A DNA stretch of 8,976 nt, taken from positions 1 to 8,976 of the forward strand of contig JAOZJV010000112.1 of the NCBI GenBank assembly GCA_029935695.1, read 5' to 3'. The position numbers were made by a program, and so were the translations under genes. Below the pieces are notes generated by a model. The model made no database searches, was not told where the DNA came from, and saw only the letters and a program-made list of their open reading frames with translations. Of the stretch, positions 1-5,773 are shown one piece after another (the stretch's first letter is position 1; the number at the start of each line of letters is the position of its first letter). The stretch comes from Candidatus Krumholzibacteriia bacterium. Its GTDB lineage: Bacteria > Krumholzibacteriota > Krumholzibacteriia > LZORAL124-64-63.

Positions 1-521
1 GCAAACTGAGTAGGCGTCATCTCCATATGAATGCGCACAGGGACCACCGCCACCGGCCGAACAACTGACTGCGCAGGCACCGGAAGCAACAAAGCCTGCC
101 CCATCGCATCATCACTTGCTTTCTGTTTTGCCCTCTTTACTTCCTGCTCCAAAACCCGCCGCGAATTATTCAAAGCCACATCCAACCATTGATCCTGATT
201 TTTTGCATCGGCCACCGAGGCCAGAACCCGGGCCGCGGTGTATCCCAATTCCCCTGACTCCACTTTCTGCTTCACCTTGGGCAGTTTTTTGAAAGAGCGG
301 CAAAGCTGCAGATAATCACCGGTGCGGCTGCTGGAAAAACCCAGCTCCAGCTTGGCGTATTGATTGATGGATGAGTACCCCAATTCCCGATAGAGTTTGC
401 GCTCGTTGATGTCTTCAAACCACAGCACGGAACACTGCTTCGCTTGGTCCATGGTTTTGAGCGATGATTTGATGGCCTTGTTGGCCGTTTTTGCGGGCTG
501 GTTGCTGAGGAATTTTATCAT
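1..521 (-). CDS. HNH-endonuclease-type protein, N-terminal part (partial)
   Basis: An open frame runs on the minus strand from ATG at 519-521 off the left edge, giving about 173 residues without a stop. The start is supported by GAAGGGTG about 8 bases upstream and by a promoter at 562-590. The protein is helical and charged: residues ~40-60 carry Y-R-E-L-G-Y-S-S-I-N-Q-Y-A-K, followed by L-G-F-S-S-S-R-T-G-D-Y, then a K-V-K-Q-K-V-E-S-G-E-L-G-Y-T-A-A-R-V segment and a D-Q-W-L-D-V-A...L-E-Q-E-V stretch. This order is typical of the N-terminal region of bacterial proteins that end in an HNH nuclease domain. The HNH motif itself, if present, lies beyond the window, so nuclease activity is not shown. 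A helix-turn-helix DNA-binding role for this region is plausible. It is transcribed divergently from the secreted-protein operon. Confidence 0.6.
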   Translation of the reverse strand, partial: MIKFLSNQPAKTANKAIKSSLKTMDQAKQCSVLWFEDINERKLYRELGYSSINQYAKLELGFSSSRTGDYLQLCRSFKKLPKVKQKVESGELGYTAARVLASVADAKNQDQWLDVALNNSRRVLEQEVKRAKQKASDDAMGQALLLPVPAQSVVRPVAVVPVRIHMEMTPTQF

Positions 522-754
522 GATTTTCACCCTTCAGATTGCGTGAATGAGAGGTGAAAACAATATAGCGAAACTTTGGCGAAATGACAAGGTATATTAT
601 TTAAAAATAATCAGTTACAAAATACAAAAAAGTGAAAAACAGTCAACTATAGGTGACATTTTCCCAGAAAAACCACAATTCTGCACCTCAATATTCATAT
701 TCATGCTACTATCAACAAACTGTGTATTCTGATTGATCTGAATTGGGGGGAACC
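522..754. other. divergent intergenic region, A+T-rich
   Basis: This 233-base gap separates the minus-strand HNH-type gene from the plus-strand operon. It is much richer in A+T than the flanking genes, particularly 590-720. The minus-strand promoter is clear, but I found no convincing -35/-10 pair for the plus-strand operon; A+T-rich hexamers around 690-735 are too numerous to choose between. A short open frame at 547-732 has no ribosome-binding site and a composition typical of non-coding DNA. Confidence 0.6.
562..590 (-). promoter_or_regulatory. sigma70-type promoter for the HNH-type gene
   Basis: Read on the minus strand, TTGTCA (585-590) is separated by exactly 17 bases from TATATT (562-567), a near-consensus -35/-10 pair. 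It lies about 40 bases upstream of the ATG at 521. The spacer contains TTTCGC twice, 11 bases apart, which could be an operator for a repressor, but this is only a pattern. Start-site mapping is not possible from sequence alone. Confidence 0.6.
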
Positions 755-1822
755 ATGATACGCCATTTCTTTCTATTGATACTCATGACCGCTCTCTCGG
801 GCCCCACTGCGGCGGCCGATTTTGGCAATACTACCAATGACACCAAACCCACCTCTCACATCGGCCAGAACCCGGGCACCCCAGACGGACGAGAAGGCGG
901 CGAAGACATGGATACCGCCGTCATCATCAATGCCCTGCCTTTCTCCGACACCGGCAATACTTCCGACAACATTCCCAACTACCCAGTGACATGCCCCTGG
1001 GAATCCTTCGGCCCCGACGTGGTTTACGGCTACACACCAGCCACCGATGAAGTCATCAGCGTCGATTTGTGCGGCTCCGGTTACGATACCGTCCTGAGCA
1101 TTCGGGATGGCGCCTTGAACCTCATCGCCTGCAACGACGACTTCTATTTCAATGACCCATGCGGCAACTACGTCTCGCGCATTGAAGAAGCCTATCTGAT
1201 CGCCGGCACCGAATACTTCATTATTGTCGGCGGCTATGGTAGCGATGCGGGTGATTACATCCTGACCGTTGAACTGGCAATCATCGACCCACCCTGCACC
1301 CTCACCTGCGAAGGCCTCCCCGAAGAAGAACCACCCTTGGGCCCAGACTACGAAGACGCCTACAACGGCGGCTGCAACAGCCCCGAATTCGGCAATCCCA
1401 TCCAGGACCACACCTTTTCCGCCGACATCAACGGCACTCTGATTTACTGCGGCATATCCGGCTGGTATCCCGGTTCGCGCGACACCGACTGGATGCATTT
1501 CGCCGTTGGCGCCTACGGCATCATTGAATGGACCCTGGATGCCGAACAACAGGTAGACGGCTACCTGCTGGGTGGCGACTGCGCCAGCGGCATCACCGTT
1601 GACCAGGAAATCACAGCCGGGCCATGCCAACCGGCAACCATGACCATCCAGGGAAACCCTGGCACCGTCGTTTTGTTGTGGGTTGGTCCCACCGAATATT
1701 CCGCTCCGCCCGGCTTCAGCGGTTACGAATTCAACTATGTTTGCGATTTTACCGGACTTGCCCCCGGTGTTGTTCCTACGACAGAATTCAGCTTCGATGC
1801 AATAAAAACCATGTACAGATGA
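755..1822 (+). CDS. secreted tandem PPC-like domain protein, paralogue 1
   Basis: First of three tandem paralogues, 355 residues. ATG at 755 is chosen over an upstream in-frame TTG at 743 because GGGGGGAA sits just before it and a signal peptide starts there: M-I-R-H, a hydrophobic core, probable cleavage near residue 20-21 (T-A-A-A). Residues ~35-175 form a first domain with H-I-G-Q-N-P-G-T-P-D-G-R, P-D-V-V-Y, I-S-V-D-L-C-G-S, the motif A-C-N-D-D-F and G-D-Y-I-L; this pattern resembles bacterial pre-peptidase C-terminal (PPC) beta-sandwich domains. A P-P-C linker (179-181) leads to a second, related domain (~195-335) with N-G-G-C-N-S-P-E, C-G-I-S-G-W, R-D-T-D-W and L-W-V-G-P-T-E-Y. Eleven cysteines in the mature part suggest disulfides. 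The protein ends in F-S-F-D-A-I-K-T-M-Y-R. No catalytic motif is seen; an adhesive, binding or structural extracellular role is an inference. Confidence 0.85.
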   Translation: MIRHFFLLILMTALSGPTAAADFGNTTNDTKPTSHIGQNPGTPDGREGGEDMDTAVIINALPFSDTGNTSDNIPNYPVTCPWESFGPDVVYGYTPATDEVISVDLCGSGYDTVLSIRDGALNLIACNDDFYFNDPCGNYVSRIEEAYLIAGTEYFIIVGGYGSDAGDYILTVELAIIDPPCTLTCEGLPEEEPPLGPDYEDAYNGGCNSPEFGNPIQDHTFSADINGTLIYCGISGWYPGSRDTDWMHFAVGAYGIIEWTLDAEQQVDGYLLGGDCASGITVDQEITAGPCQPATMTIQGNPGTVVLLWVGPTEYSAPPGFSGYEFNYVCDFTGLAPGVVPTTEFSFDAIKTMYR

Positions 1823-1841
1823 CCCCACAGGAGGACAAGAA

Positions 1842-2915
1842 ATGCGCTGCATAATCTCAATCTTTTTAGTCATCACCCTCGCCGGACCCGCCGCCGCATA
1901 CGACCTGGAAAACTTCCAGGAAAATACCAAAACCACCACTCACATTGGCCAGAACCCGGGCACCCCCGACGGACGCGAAGGCGGCGAAGACATGGAAACC
2001 GCCATCTTCATCAATGCCCTTCCCTTCAGCGACACCGGCAACACCTCCGACAACATCAATGATTACGATGCCGTATGCCCCTACAGCGGTTCCCTCTCCC
2101 CCGATGTCGTCTACAGCTTTGCCCCCACCACCGACATGGCCATCTCTGTGGATCTGTGCGGCTCCCTCTATGACACCAAAACCTACGTGATGGATGGCAA
2201 CCTCAACATTATCGCCTGCAACGACGACTTCTATAACGATGAAAACTGCGGCCAATACACCTCCTACATCGAAGGAGTTTACCTGACCTCCGACACCAAA
2301 TATTACATTGTCATTGACGGTTATGGCGGAGATCACGGCGACTACATTCTAAATATCCATTCATATGAACCACCATTGCCCTGCGTCATCACCTGCGACG
2401 GCCTGTCCGAAAATGAACCTGCCCTCGGCCCCGACTACGAAGACGCCTACAACAGCGGCTGCGGTGGCTCCGCCTTCGGCATGCCCTTCCAGGAACTGGA
2501 TGGCGGTAGCCACGGCGAGCTTGTTTTCTGTGGCATTTCCGGCTGGTATGACTTCCAGGGTTCCGAATCCCGCGACACCGACTGGTTCACATGCATCATT
2601 GGCGAAACCGGCTCCATTGAATGGACCCTCGACGCGGAACAGGAAACCTACGGCTTCCTTTTGGGACCCAACAATTGCAACGACGTCGTAGTGATCGAAT
2701 CCATGGCCTGCGGTCCCTGCGATCCCTACACACTCACAATTCAGGGCGAACCAGGCGAGGTTATCTGGTTGTGGGTCGGGCCCACCGAATACAGTCCGCC
2801 ATCAGGATTTGTGGGTTATGAATATAATTACATCAGCACTTTTTCCGGGCTCATGGTAACAGTTGTTGCCACCGACAGAGTCAGCTTTGATGCGATCAAA
2901 TCATTATACCGTTGA
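1842..2915 (+). CDS. secreted tandem PPC-like domain protein, paralogue 2
   Basis: Second paralogue, 357 residues, 19 bases after the first and so almost certainly co-transcribed. AGGAGG at 1829-1834 is a strong ribosome-binding site for ATG 1842. The signal peptide runs to about A-A-A at residues 17-19; the Cys at position 3 is too early to be a lipobox. The two-domain plan matches its neighbours: H-I-G-Q-N-P-G-T, P-D-V-V-Y, V-D-L-C-G-S, A-C-N-D-D-F-Y and G-Y-G-G-D-H-G-D-Y in the first half, then C-G-I-S-G-W-Y, R-D-T-D-W, E-W-T-L-D-A-E and L-W-V-G-P-T-E-Y in the second. Compared with the other two it has a small insertion (F-Q-G-S-E) before R-D-T-D-W and extra cysteines (W-F-T-C and A-C-G-P-C). 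The C-terminus is V-S-F-D-A-I-K-S-L-Y-R. Function beyond secretion and ligand or surface binding is unknown. Confidence 0.85.
   Translation: MRCIISIFLVITLAGPAAAYDLENFQENTKTTTHIGQNPGTPDGREGGEDMETAIFINALPFSDTGNTSDNINDYDAVCPYSGSLSPDVVYSFAPTTDMAISVDLCGSLYDTKTYVMDGNLNIIACNDDFYNDENCGQYTSYIEGVYLTSDTKYYIVIDGYGGDHGDYILNIHSYEPPLPCVITCDGLSENEPALGPDYEDAYNSGCGGSAFGMPFQELDGGSHGELVFCGISGWYDFQGSESRDTDWFTCIIGETGSIEWTLDAEQETYGFLLGPNNCNDVVVIESMACGPCDPYTLTIQGEPGEVIWLWVGPTEYSPPSGFVGYEYNYISTFSGLMVTVVATDRVSFDAIKSLYR
2770..2809 (+). repeat. 40-base exact repeat inside paralogue 2
   Basis: This stretch, coding for W-V-G-P-T-E-Y-S-P-P-S-G, is identical base for base to 3855-3894 in paralogue 3, including third codon positions. 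The same region of paralogue 1 (around 1680-1720) encodes a similar peptide with many different codons. Confidence 0.9.
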
Positions 2916-2935
2916 CCAAACCGAAAGGCCCTGAA

Positions 2936-4000
2936 ATGCGCCACCTGGTATCAATATTCCTGATCATAGCTCTGGCAGGATCCGCCACAGCTCAAGACCT
3001 GGGTGGCGCACCCAAAAACACAAAATCCAACAGCCACGTGGGCCAAAACCCCGGCACCCCCGACGGCCGCCAGGGTGGTGAAGACCTGGGAACCGCAGTG
3101 GCCATCGACGCCCTCCCTTTCTTCGACACCGGCAACACCTCCGACAACTACGACGACCTGGATCCCATGTGCCCTTATGGTTCCAACAGCCCCGATGTAT
3201 TTTATCGTTATATCCCTGTGGCCGACGAATGCGTCAGTGTTGATTTGTGCGGCTCATCCTACGACACAAAAACATATATTATGGATGGAGCCACGAACGT
3301 CATCGCCTGCAACGACGACTATTACATGGACGAGGAGTGCGGCATCTACGTTTCATACATCGAAGAAGCTTATCTGGAAGCCGGCATGGAATATTTCATT
3401 GGCGTCGACGGTTACGGTGGAGATTCGGGCGATTACATCCTGGAAATTTCTGTTTATATTCCCCCGCCCCCCTGCTTCCTCACCTGCGACGGCCTTCCCG
3501 AAGGTGAGCCGGCTCTGGGTCCCAACTACAGCGATGCCTTCAACGGCGGCTGCAACAGTCCTGAATACGACAATCCTTTTGCTGATCTGACCCAGGCTGC
3601 CGATGCTGATGGCGAGCTTATTTTCTGCGGTATCGCCGGCTGGTTCGATGGTATCCGCGACACCGACTGGATGTATTTCATGATTGGCGAGGCCGGAATA
3701 ATCGAGTGGACCCTGGATGCTGAATATCCCGTCTACGGTTTCCTGCTCAGCGGCACCTGCGACGACGGCATCAATGTTGAAGACCAGATCACCGCCGGCT
3801 CCTGTCTGCCCGCCACCATGACCATCGAAGGAACCCCCGGCGACATTGTGATGCTGTGGGTCGGGCCCACCGAATACAGTCCGCCATCAGGATTCGTAGG
3901 TTATGAATTCAACTATGTGGGAAATTTCAACGGCCTGGCAGCGGGTGTTGTTTCCACTTCCAACTTCAGCTTTGATGCCGTGAAGAGCATGTACCGGTAG
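2936..4000 (+). CDS. secreted tandem PPC-like domain protein, paralogue 3
   Basis: Third paralogue, 354 residues, 20 bases after paralogue 2. An in-frame TTG at 2912 overlaps the previous stop, but ATG 2936 has GAAAGG 7 bases upstream and begins a normal signal peptide (M-R-H-L-V-S-I-F-L, cleavage near A-T-A before Q-D-L), so it is preferred. It keeps the H-V-G-Q-N-P-G-T-P-D-G-R entry motif, V-D-L-C-G-S, A-C-N-D-D-Y, G-Y-G-G-D-S-G-D-Y-I-L, a P-P-P-P-C linker, N-G-G-C-N-S-P-E, C-G-I-A-G-W, R-D-T-D-W and L-W-V-G-P-T-E-Y. All ten cysteines in the mature protein correspond to positions shared with the other copies, consistent with up to five disulfides. The end is F-S-F-D-A-V-K-S-M-Y-R. It is the last gene of the operon, facing the convergent permease gene. 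Domain assignment is by resemblance to PPC-type beta-sandwiches. Confidence 0.85.
   Translation: MRHLVSIFLIIALAGSATAQDLGGAPKNTKSNSHVGQNPGTPDGRQGGEDLGTAVAIDALPFFDTGNTSDNYDDLDPMCPYGSNSPDVFYRYIPVADECVSVDLCGSSYDTKTYIMDGATNVIACNDDYYMDEECGIYVSYIEEAYLEAGMEYFIGVDGYGGDSGDYILEISVYIPPPPCFLTCDGLPEGEPALGPNYSDAFNGGCNSPEYDNPFADLTQAADADGELIFCGIAGWFDGIRDTDWMYFMIGEAGIIEWTLDAEYPVYGFLLSGTCDDGINVEDQITAGSCLPATMTIEGTPGDIVMLWVGPTEYSPPSGFVGYEFNYVGNFNGLAAGVVSTSNFSFDAVKSMYR
3855..3894 (+). repeat. 40-base exact repeat inside paralogue 3
   Basis: Partner of 2770-2809, offset by 1085 bases. Elsewhere the two genes differ freely at synonymous sites, so the identity looks like a short gene-conversion tract. Confidence 0.9.
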
Positions 4001-4005
4001 TCTCA

Positions 4006-4036
4006 CAAAAAGAGGCGGAGCCCAATGCCCCGCCTC
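4006..4036 (-). terminator. rho-independent terminator of the uracil permease gene
   Basis: GAGGCGG (4012-4018) and CCGCCTC (4030-4036) form a 7-pair GC-rich stem with an 11-base loop. Read on the minus strand the stem is followed directly by TTTTTG, the classic intrinsic terminator form, 33 bases after the permease stop. On the plus strand the downstream sequence lacks a T run, so any action on the operon ending at 4000 would be weaker. Confidence 0.8.
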
Positions 4037-4069
4037 ATCATTCAACCCTATCTTATTTAAACACCGAAC

Positions 4070-5305
4070 CTACTCAGCTTGTTCCGGCAAAACGATATTC
4101 AGCAGAATAGCCACAACAGCCGACAGGCCGATGCCCTGCATGGCAAATTCCCCAAAATTGAAGACCATGCCACCAATTCCAAAAACCAGAGTGATAGCCA
4201 TGATGGTCATATTGCGGGGAATCATCAGATCGATTTTAGCCTTGATCAGACTGCTCATACCGATGGAAGCAATAGCTCCAAAGAGCAGCACCATGATGCC
4301 GCCCATCACCGGTGCAGGAATTGTCTGCAACAGCGCGCCCAGCTTGCCCACAAAGCCCAGCACAATTGCTGTGCCCGCTGCCCAGGTCATGATGGCGGGA
4401 TCGAACGCCCGGGTCAAAGCCACGGCGCCGGTCACTTCACTGTAAGTGGTATTTGGAGGTCCACCCAGCATGGCGGCAAAAGTGGTGGCAATACCATCGC
4501 CCAGCATGGTCTTGTGCAGACCAGGCTCTTTCACATAGTTCTTCCCGGTGACGCCACTGATGGCTACCACATCGCCGATATGCTCCACCGCTGGAGCAAT
4601 GGCCACCGGCAGCATGAAGAGAATCGCCTGAAAATTCCACTCAGGGAAAACAAAGGCCGGCATACCGATCCAGGCGGCAGCAGTCACTGGCTCAAAATTA
4701 ACCATGCCCATCACCAGAGCAGTGATGTACCCGGCAGCGATGCCACAGAAAATGGGAATCAGTTTGAATAAGCCACGTCCAAAGACCGACGCAATAACCG
4801 TCACGGTCAAAGCCAGCATGGACACGGGCAATGCCTGGGCCAAGGGGAAAAGTTCGAAAGCGCCATCACCGGATTTTCCCAAGGCCATGTTCACGGCAAC
4901 GGGCGCCAGATTCAACCCAATGACGATAATCACAGGCCCGGTCACCAGCGGGGGCAGGTAACGGTTGATGAAATCGGGTCCCCGCAGGGCAATGACTCCT
5001 GACAGCACAGCATAAAGCAGTCCCGCAGCCGCCAACCCGCACAAAGTACCGGGCAGCCCGAAGGTCTGGGTTCCATAAATAATGGGAGCGATAAAAGCAA
5101 AGCTGGAAGCCAGAAAAACAGGCACCTGCCGGCGAGTGATCAGCTGGAAAATCAACGTACCCACACCTGCGGTGAACAGAGCAACGTTGGGATTCAGGCC
5201 AGTCAGCAGAGGGACCAGAACCAGGGCACCGAAGGCCACAAAGAGCATTTGGGCCCCAATTAAGGGCCTTCGCCATCCTGTGAATTCTAATTTTTCTTCT
5301 GTCAT
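4070..5305 (-). CDS. uraA: uracil permease, NCS2/UraA family
   Basis: Inner-membrane nucleobase:proton symporter of 411 residues, the normal length for UraA-type carriers, hydrophobic throughout and compatible with the 14-segment (7+7 inverted repeat) NCS2 fold. Visible family motifs: S-S-F-A-F-I-A-P (67-74), which contributes to the substrate site; V-E-H-I-G-D (240-245) with Glu241; and P-N-T-T-Y-S-E (284-290) with Glu290. These glutamates fall at the same numbers as the substrate-binding residues of E. coli UraA. The position equivalent to His245 is Asp, as in V-E-H-I-G-D-type uracil carriers. N-T-T-Y-x-E rather than the xanthine-type N-x-F-x-Q-N pattern supports uracil over purine. ATG 5305 has AGGA 8 bases upstream. 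No pyr genes are adjacent; it stands alone, convergent with the secreted-protein operon. Confidence 0.93.
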   Translation of the reverse strand: MTEEKLEFTGWRRPLIGAQMLFVAFGALVLVPLLTGLNPNVALFTAGVGTLIFQLITRRQVPVFLASSFAFIAPIIYGTQTFGLPGTLCGLAAAGLLYAVLSGVIALRGPDFINRYLPPLVTGPVIIVIGLNLAPVAVNMALGKSGDGAFELFPLAQALPVSMLALTVTVIASVFGRGLFKLIPIFCGIAAGYITALVMGMVNFEPVTAAAWIGMPAFVFPEWNFQAILFMLPVAIAPAVEHIGDVVAISGVTGKNYVKEPGLHKTMLGDGIATTFAAMLGGPPNTTYSEVTGAVALTRAFDPAIMTWAAGTAIVLGFVGKLGALLQTIPAPVMGGIMVLLFGAIASIGMSSLIKAKIDLMIPRNMTIMAITLVFGIGGMVFNFGEFAMQGIGLSAVVAILLNIVLPEQAE

Positions 5306-5357
5306 CTGGAGTATCCTGTCTGCTGGGGTAAGGACGTACGGCGGGCCTCTTTAAGGC

Positions 5358-5403
5358 CAACTCAACCGGTGGATGGGCGGACCATACCACAGACTTTGAG
5401 TTG
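5358..5403 (-). promoter_or_regulatory. inverted repeat in the uracil permease leader
   Basis: CAACTCAA (5358-5365) and TTGAGTTG (5396-5403) are perfect inverted copies, centred about 75 bases upstream of the permease ATG. On the minus strand a weak promoter-like pair, TTGGTT then TGGTAT at 18 bases, overlaps the distal arm, so the palindrome could be an operator or part of a leader hairpin. GGCCT/AGGCC (5344-5348/5354-5358) forms a second small stem closer to the gene. No PyrR-type site or pyrimidine attenuator can be named from this. Confidence 0.3.
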
Positions 5404-5465
5404 AGAAAACCAATCTCCGGTTTCCTTCTTTTTCCACGGAAAAACCCGGGTTGGAGAAAAACTTT

Positions 5466-5525
5466 AAATAGTATGAAGGTTTCGACCCCTTTTTTTCGCA
5501 CTACCTACTGAGGGAACGATTGTCC
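5466..5525 (+). repeat. imperfect ~60-base direct repeat, copy A
   Basis: This copy aligns with 7147-7206 in the same orientation with small gaps: AAATA, TGAAGGT, CGA-x-CCC, a T run, CGCACTAC, TA, TGAGGGA, then TTG-x-CC are shared. Rough identity by eye is about 80 percent. It has no coding potential. The two copies bracket the ATPase gene and its leader. Confidence 0.75.
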
Positions 5526-5643
5526 ATGAAGATGGACCTGGGGGGGAGGGGGATTCCCCCCCTATGCAAATGTGGCCCAGCAGTCCCACTCACCCGTATC
5601 CATCACTTTCGGGAGTATCCGTTGGGGGATTGAGCTGGGCCAC
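5522..5643 (+). other. three consecutive hairpins; candidate structured RNA or DNA
   Basis: First, GTCCAT (5522-5527) and ATGGAC (5532-5537) form a 6-pair stem with a GAAG loop. Second, a G7-A-G5-ATT-C7 block (5540-5562) folds back on itself through GGGGG/CCCCC. Third, GTGGCCCAGC (5572-5581) and GCTGGGCCAC (5634-5643) are perfect 10-base inverted copies; the stem continues inward, after a 2-base bulge (5632-5633), with AGTCCC (5582-5587) against GGGATT (5626-5631), including one G-U pair. A stem of about 16 pairs is unlikely by chance in a non-coding gap. It lies ~130 bases upstream of the ATPase start, before the likely promoter, so an independent RNA or a DNA-level element is as plausible as a leader. 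No known RNA family is recognised, and no T run follows to make it a terminator. Confidence 0.5.
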
Positions 5644-5701
5644 TGCAATAACCTCCCGCCAAAACAACCTTTATTTTTGTCCGATTTTGACCAAAACTAC
5701 C

Positions 5702-5731
5702 TTGTGTTTTGGATATCTGTTATGCTAAAAT
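5702..5731 (+). promoter_or_regulatory. possible promoter of the ATPase gene
   Basis: TTGTGT (5702-5707) and TAAAAT (5726-5731) are 18 bases apart in an A+T-rich stretch that ends 43 bases before the ATG at 5774. TTGACC at 5687-5692 is an alternative -35 with a poorer -10 partner. The assignment is tentative. Confidence 0.35.
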
Positions 5732-5773
5732 CATCCCAATTACCTGAATATTTTCAGATGCAAGGATGAGAAA

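Larger units (their letters stand above)
5306..5773. other. long intergenic region with leader, repeat and hairpins
   Basis: These 468 bases separate the permease from the ATPase, which are transcribed away from each other. From left: the permease leader with a perfect 8-base inverted repeat (5358-5365/5396-5403); a direct-repeat copy (5466-5525); three successive potential hairpins (5522-5537, 5548-5560, 5572-5643); then an A+T-rich stretch with a possible promoter for the ATPase. A short frame starting with GTG at 5572 begins inside the hairpin with no ribosome-binding site and is not believed. No coding gene is supported here. Confidence 0.7.

Noticed and set aside
547..732. A 61-residue open frame in the A+T-rich intergenic gap
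   Set aside because: It has no ribosome-binding site, has the Lys/Ile/Phe-rich composition of non-coding A+T-rich DNA, and overlaps the HNH-gene promoter.
1842..1910. Cys at residue 3 of paralogue 2 as a lipoprotein signal
   Set aside because: It precedes the hydrophobic core rather than following it, so it cannot be a lipobox; the two neighbouring paralogues lack it.
773..1939. A 388-residue open frame on the minus strand opposite paralogue 1
   Set aside because: It lies antisense to a convincing secreted-protein gene, is rich in Gly, Val and Ala as expected from reading biased codons backwards, and crosses into paralogue 2. It has no recognisable motif.
755..4000. The tandem repeats as a CRISPR array or transposon array
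   Set aside because: The repeat units are about 1.1-kilobase coding genes with individual start and stop codons and ribosome-binding sites; there are no short regularly spaced repeats and no transposase.
4079..4771. A 230-residue open frame on the plus strand opposite the uracil permease
   Set aside because: It is a His/Gln/Asn-rich shadow of a strongly supported membrane-protein gene.
5540..5562. The G-rich block as a G-quadruplex
   Set aside because: Only two long G runs are present, followed directly by C7, so a simple hairpin explains it better.
5572..5769. A 65-residue open frame upstream of the ATPase
   Set aside because: It starts with GTG inside the long hairpin stem, has no ribosome-binding site, and runs through the probable promoter of the ATPase.
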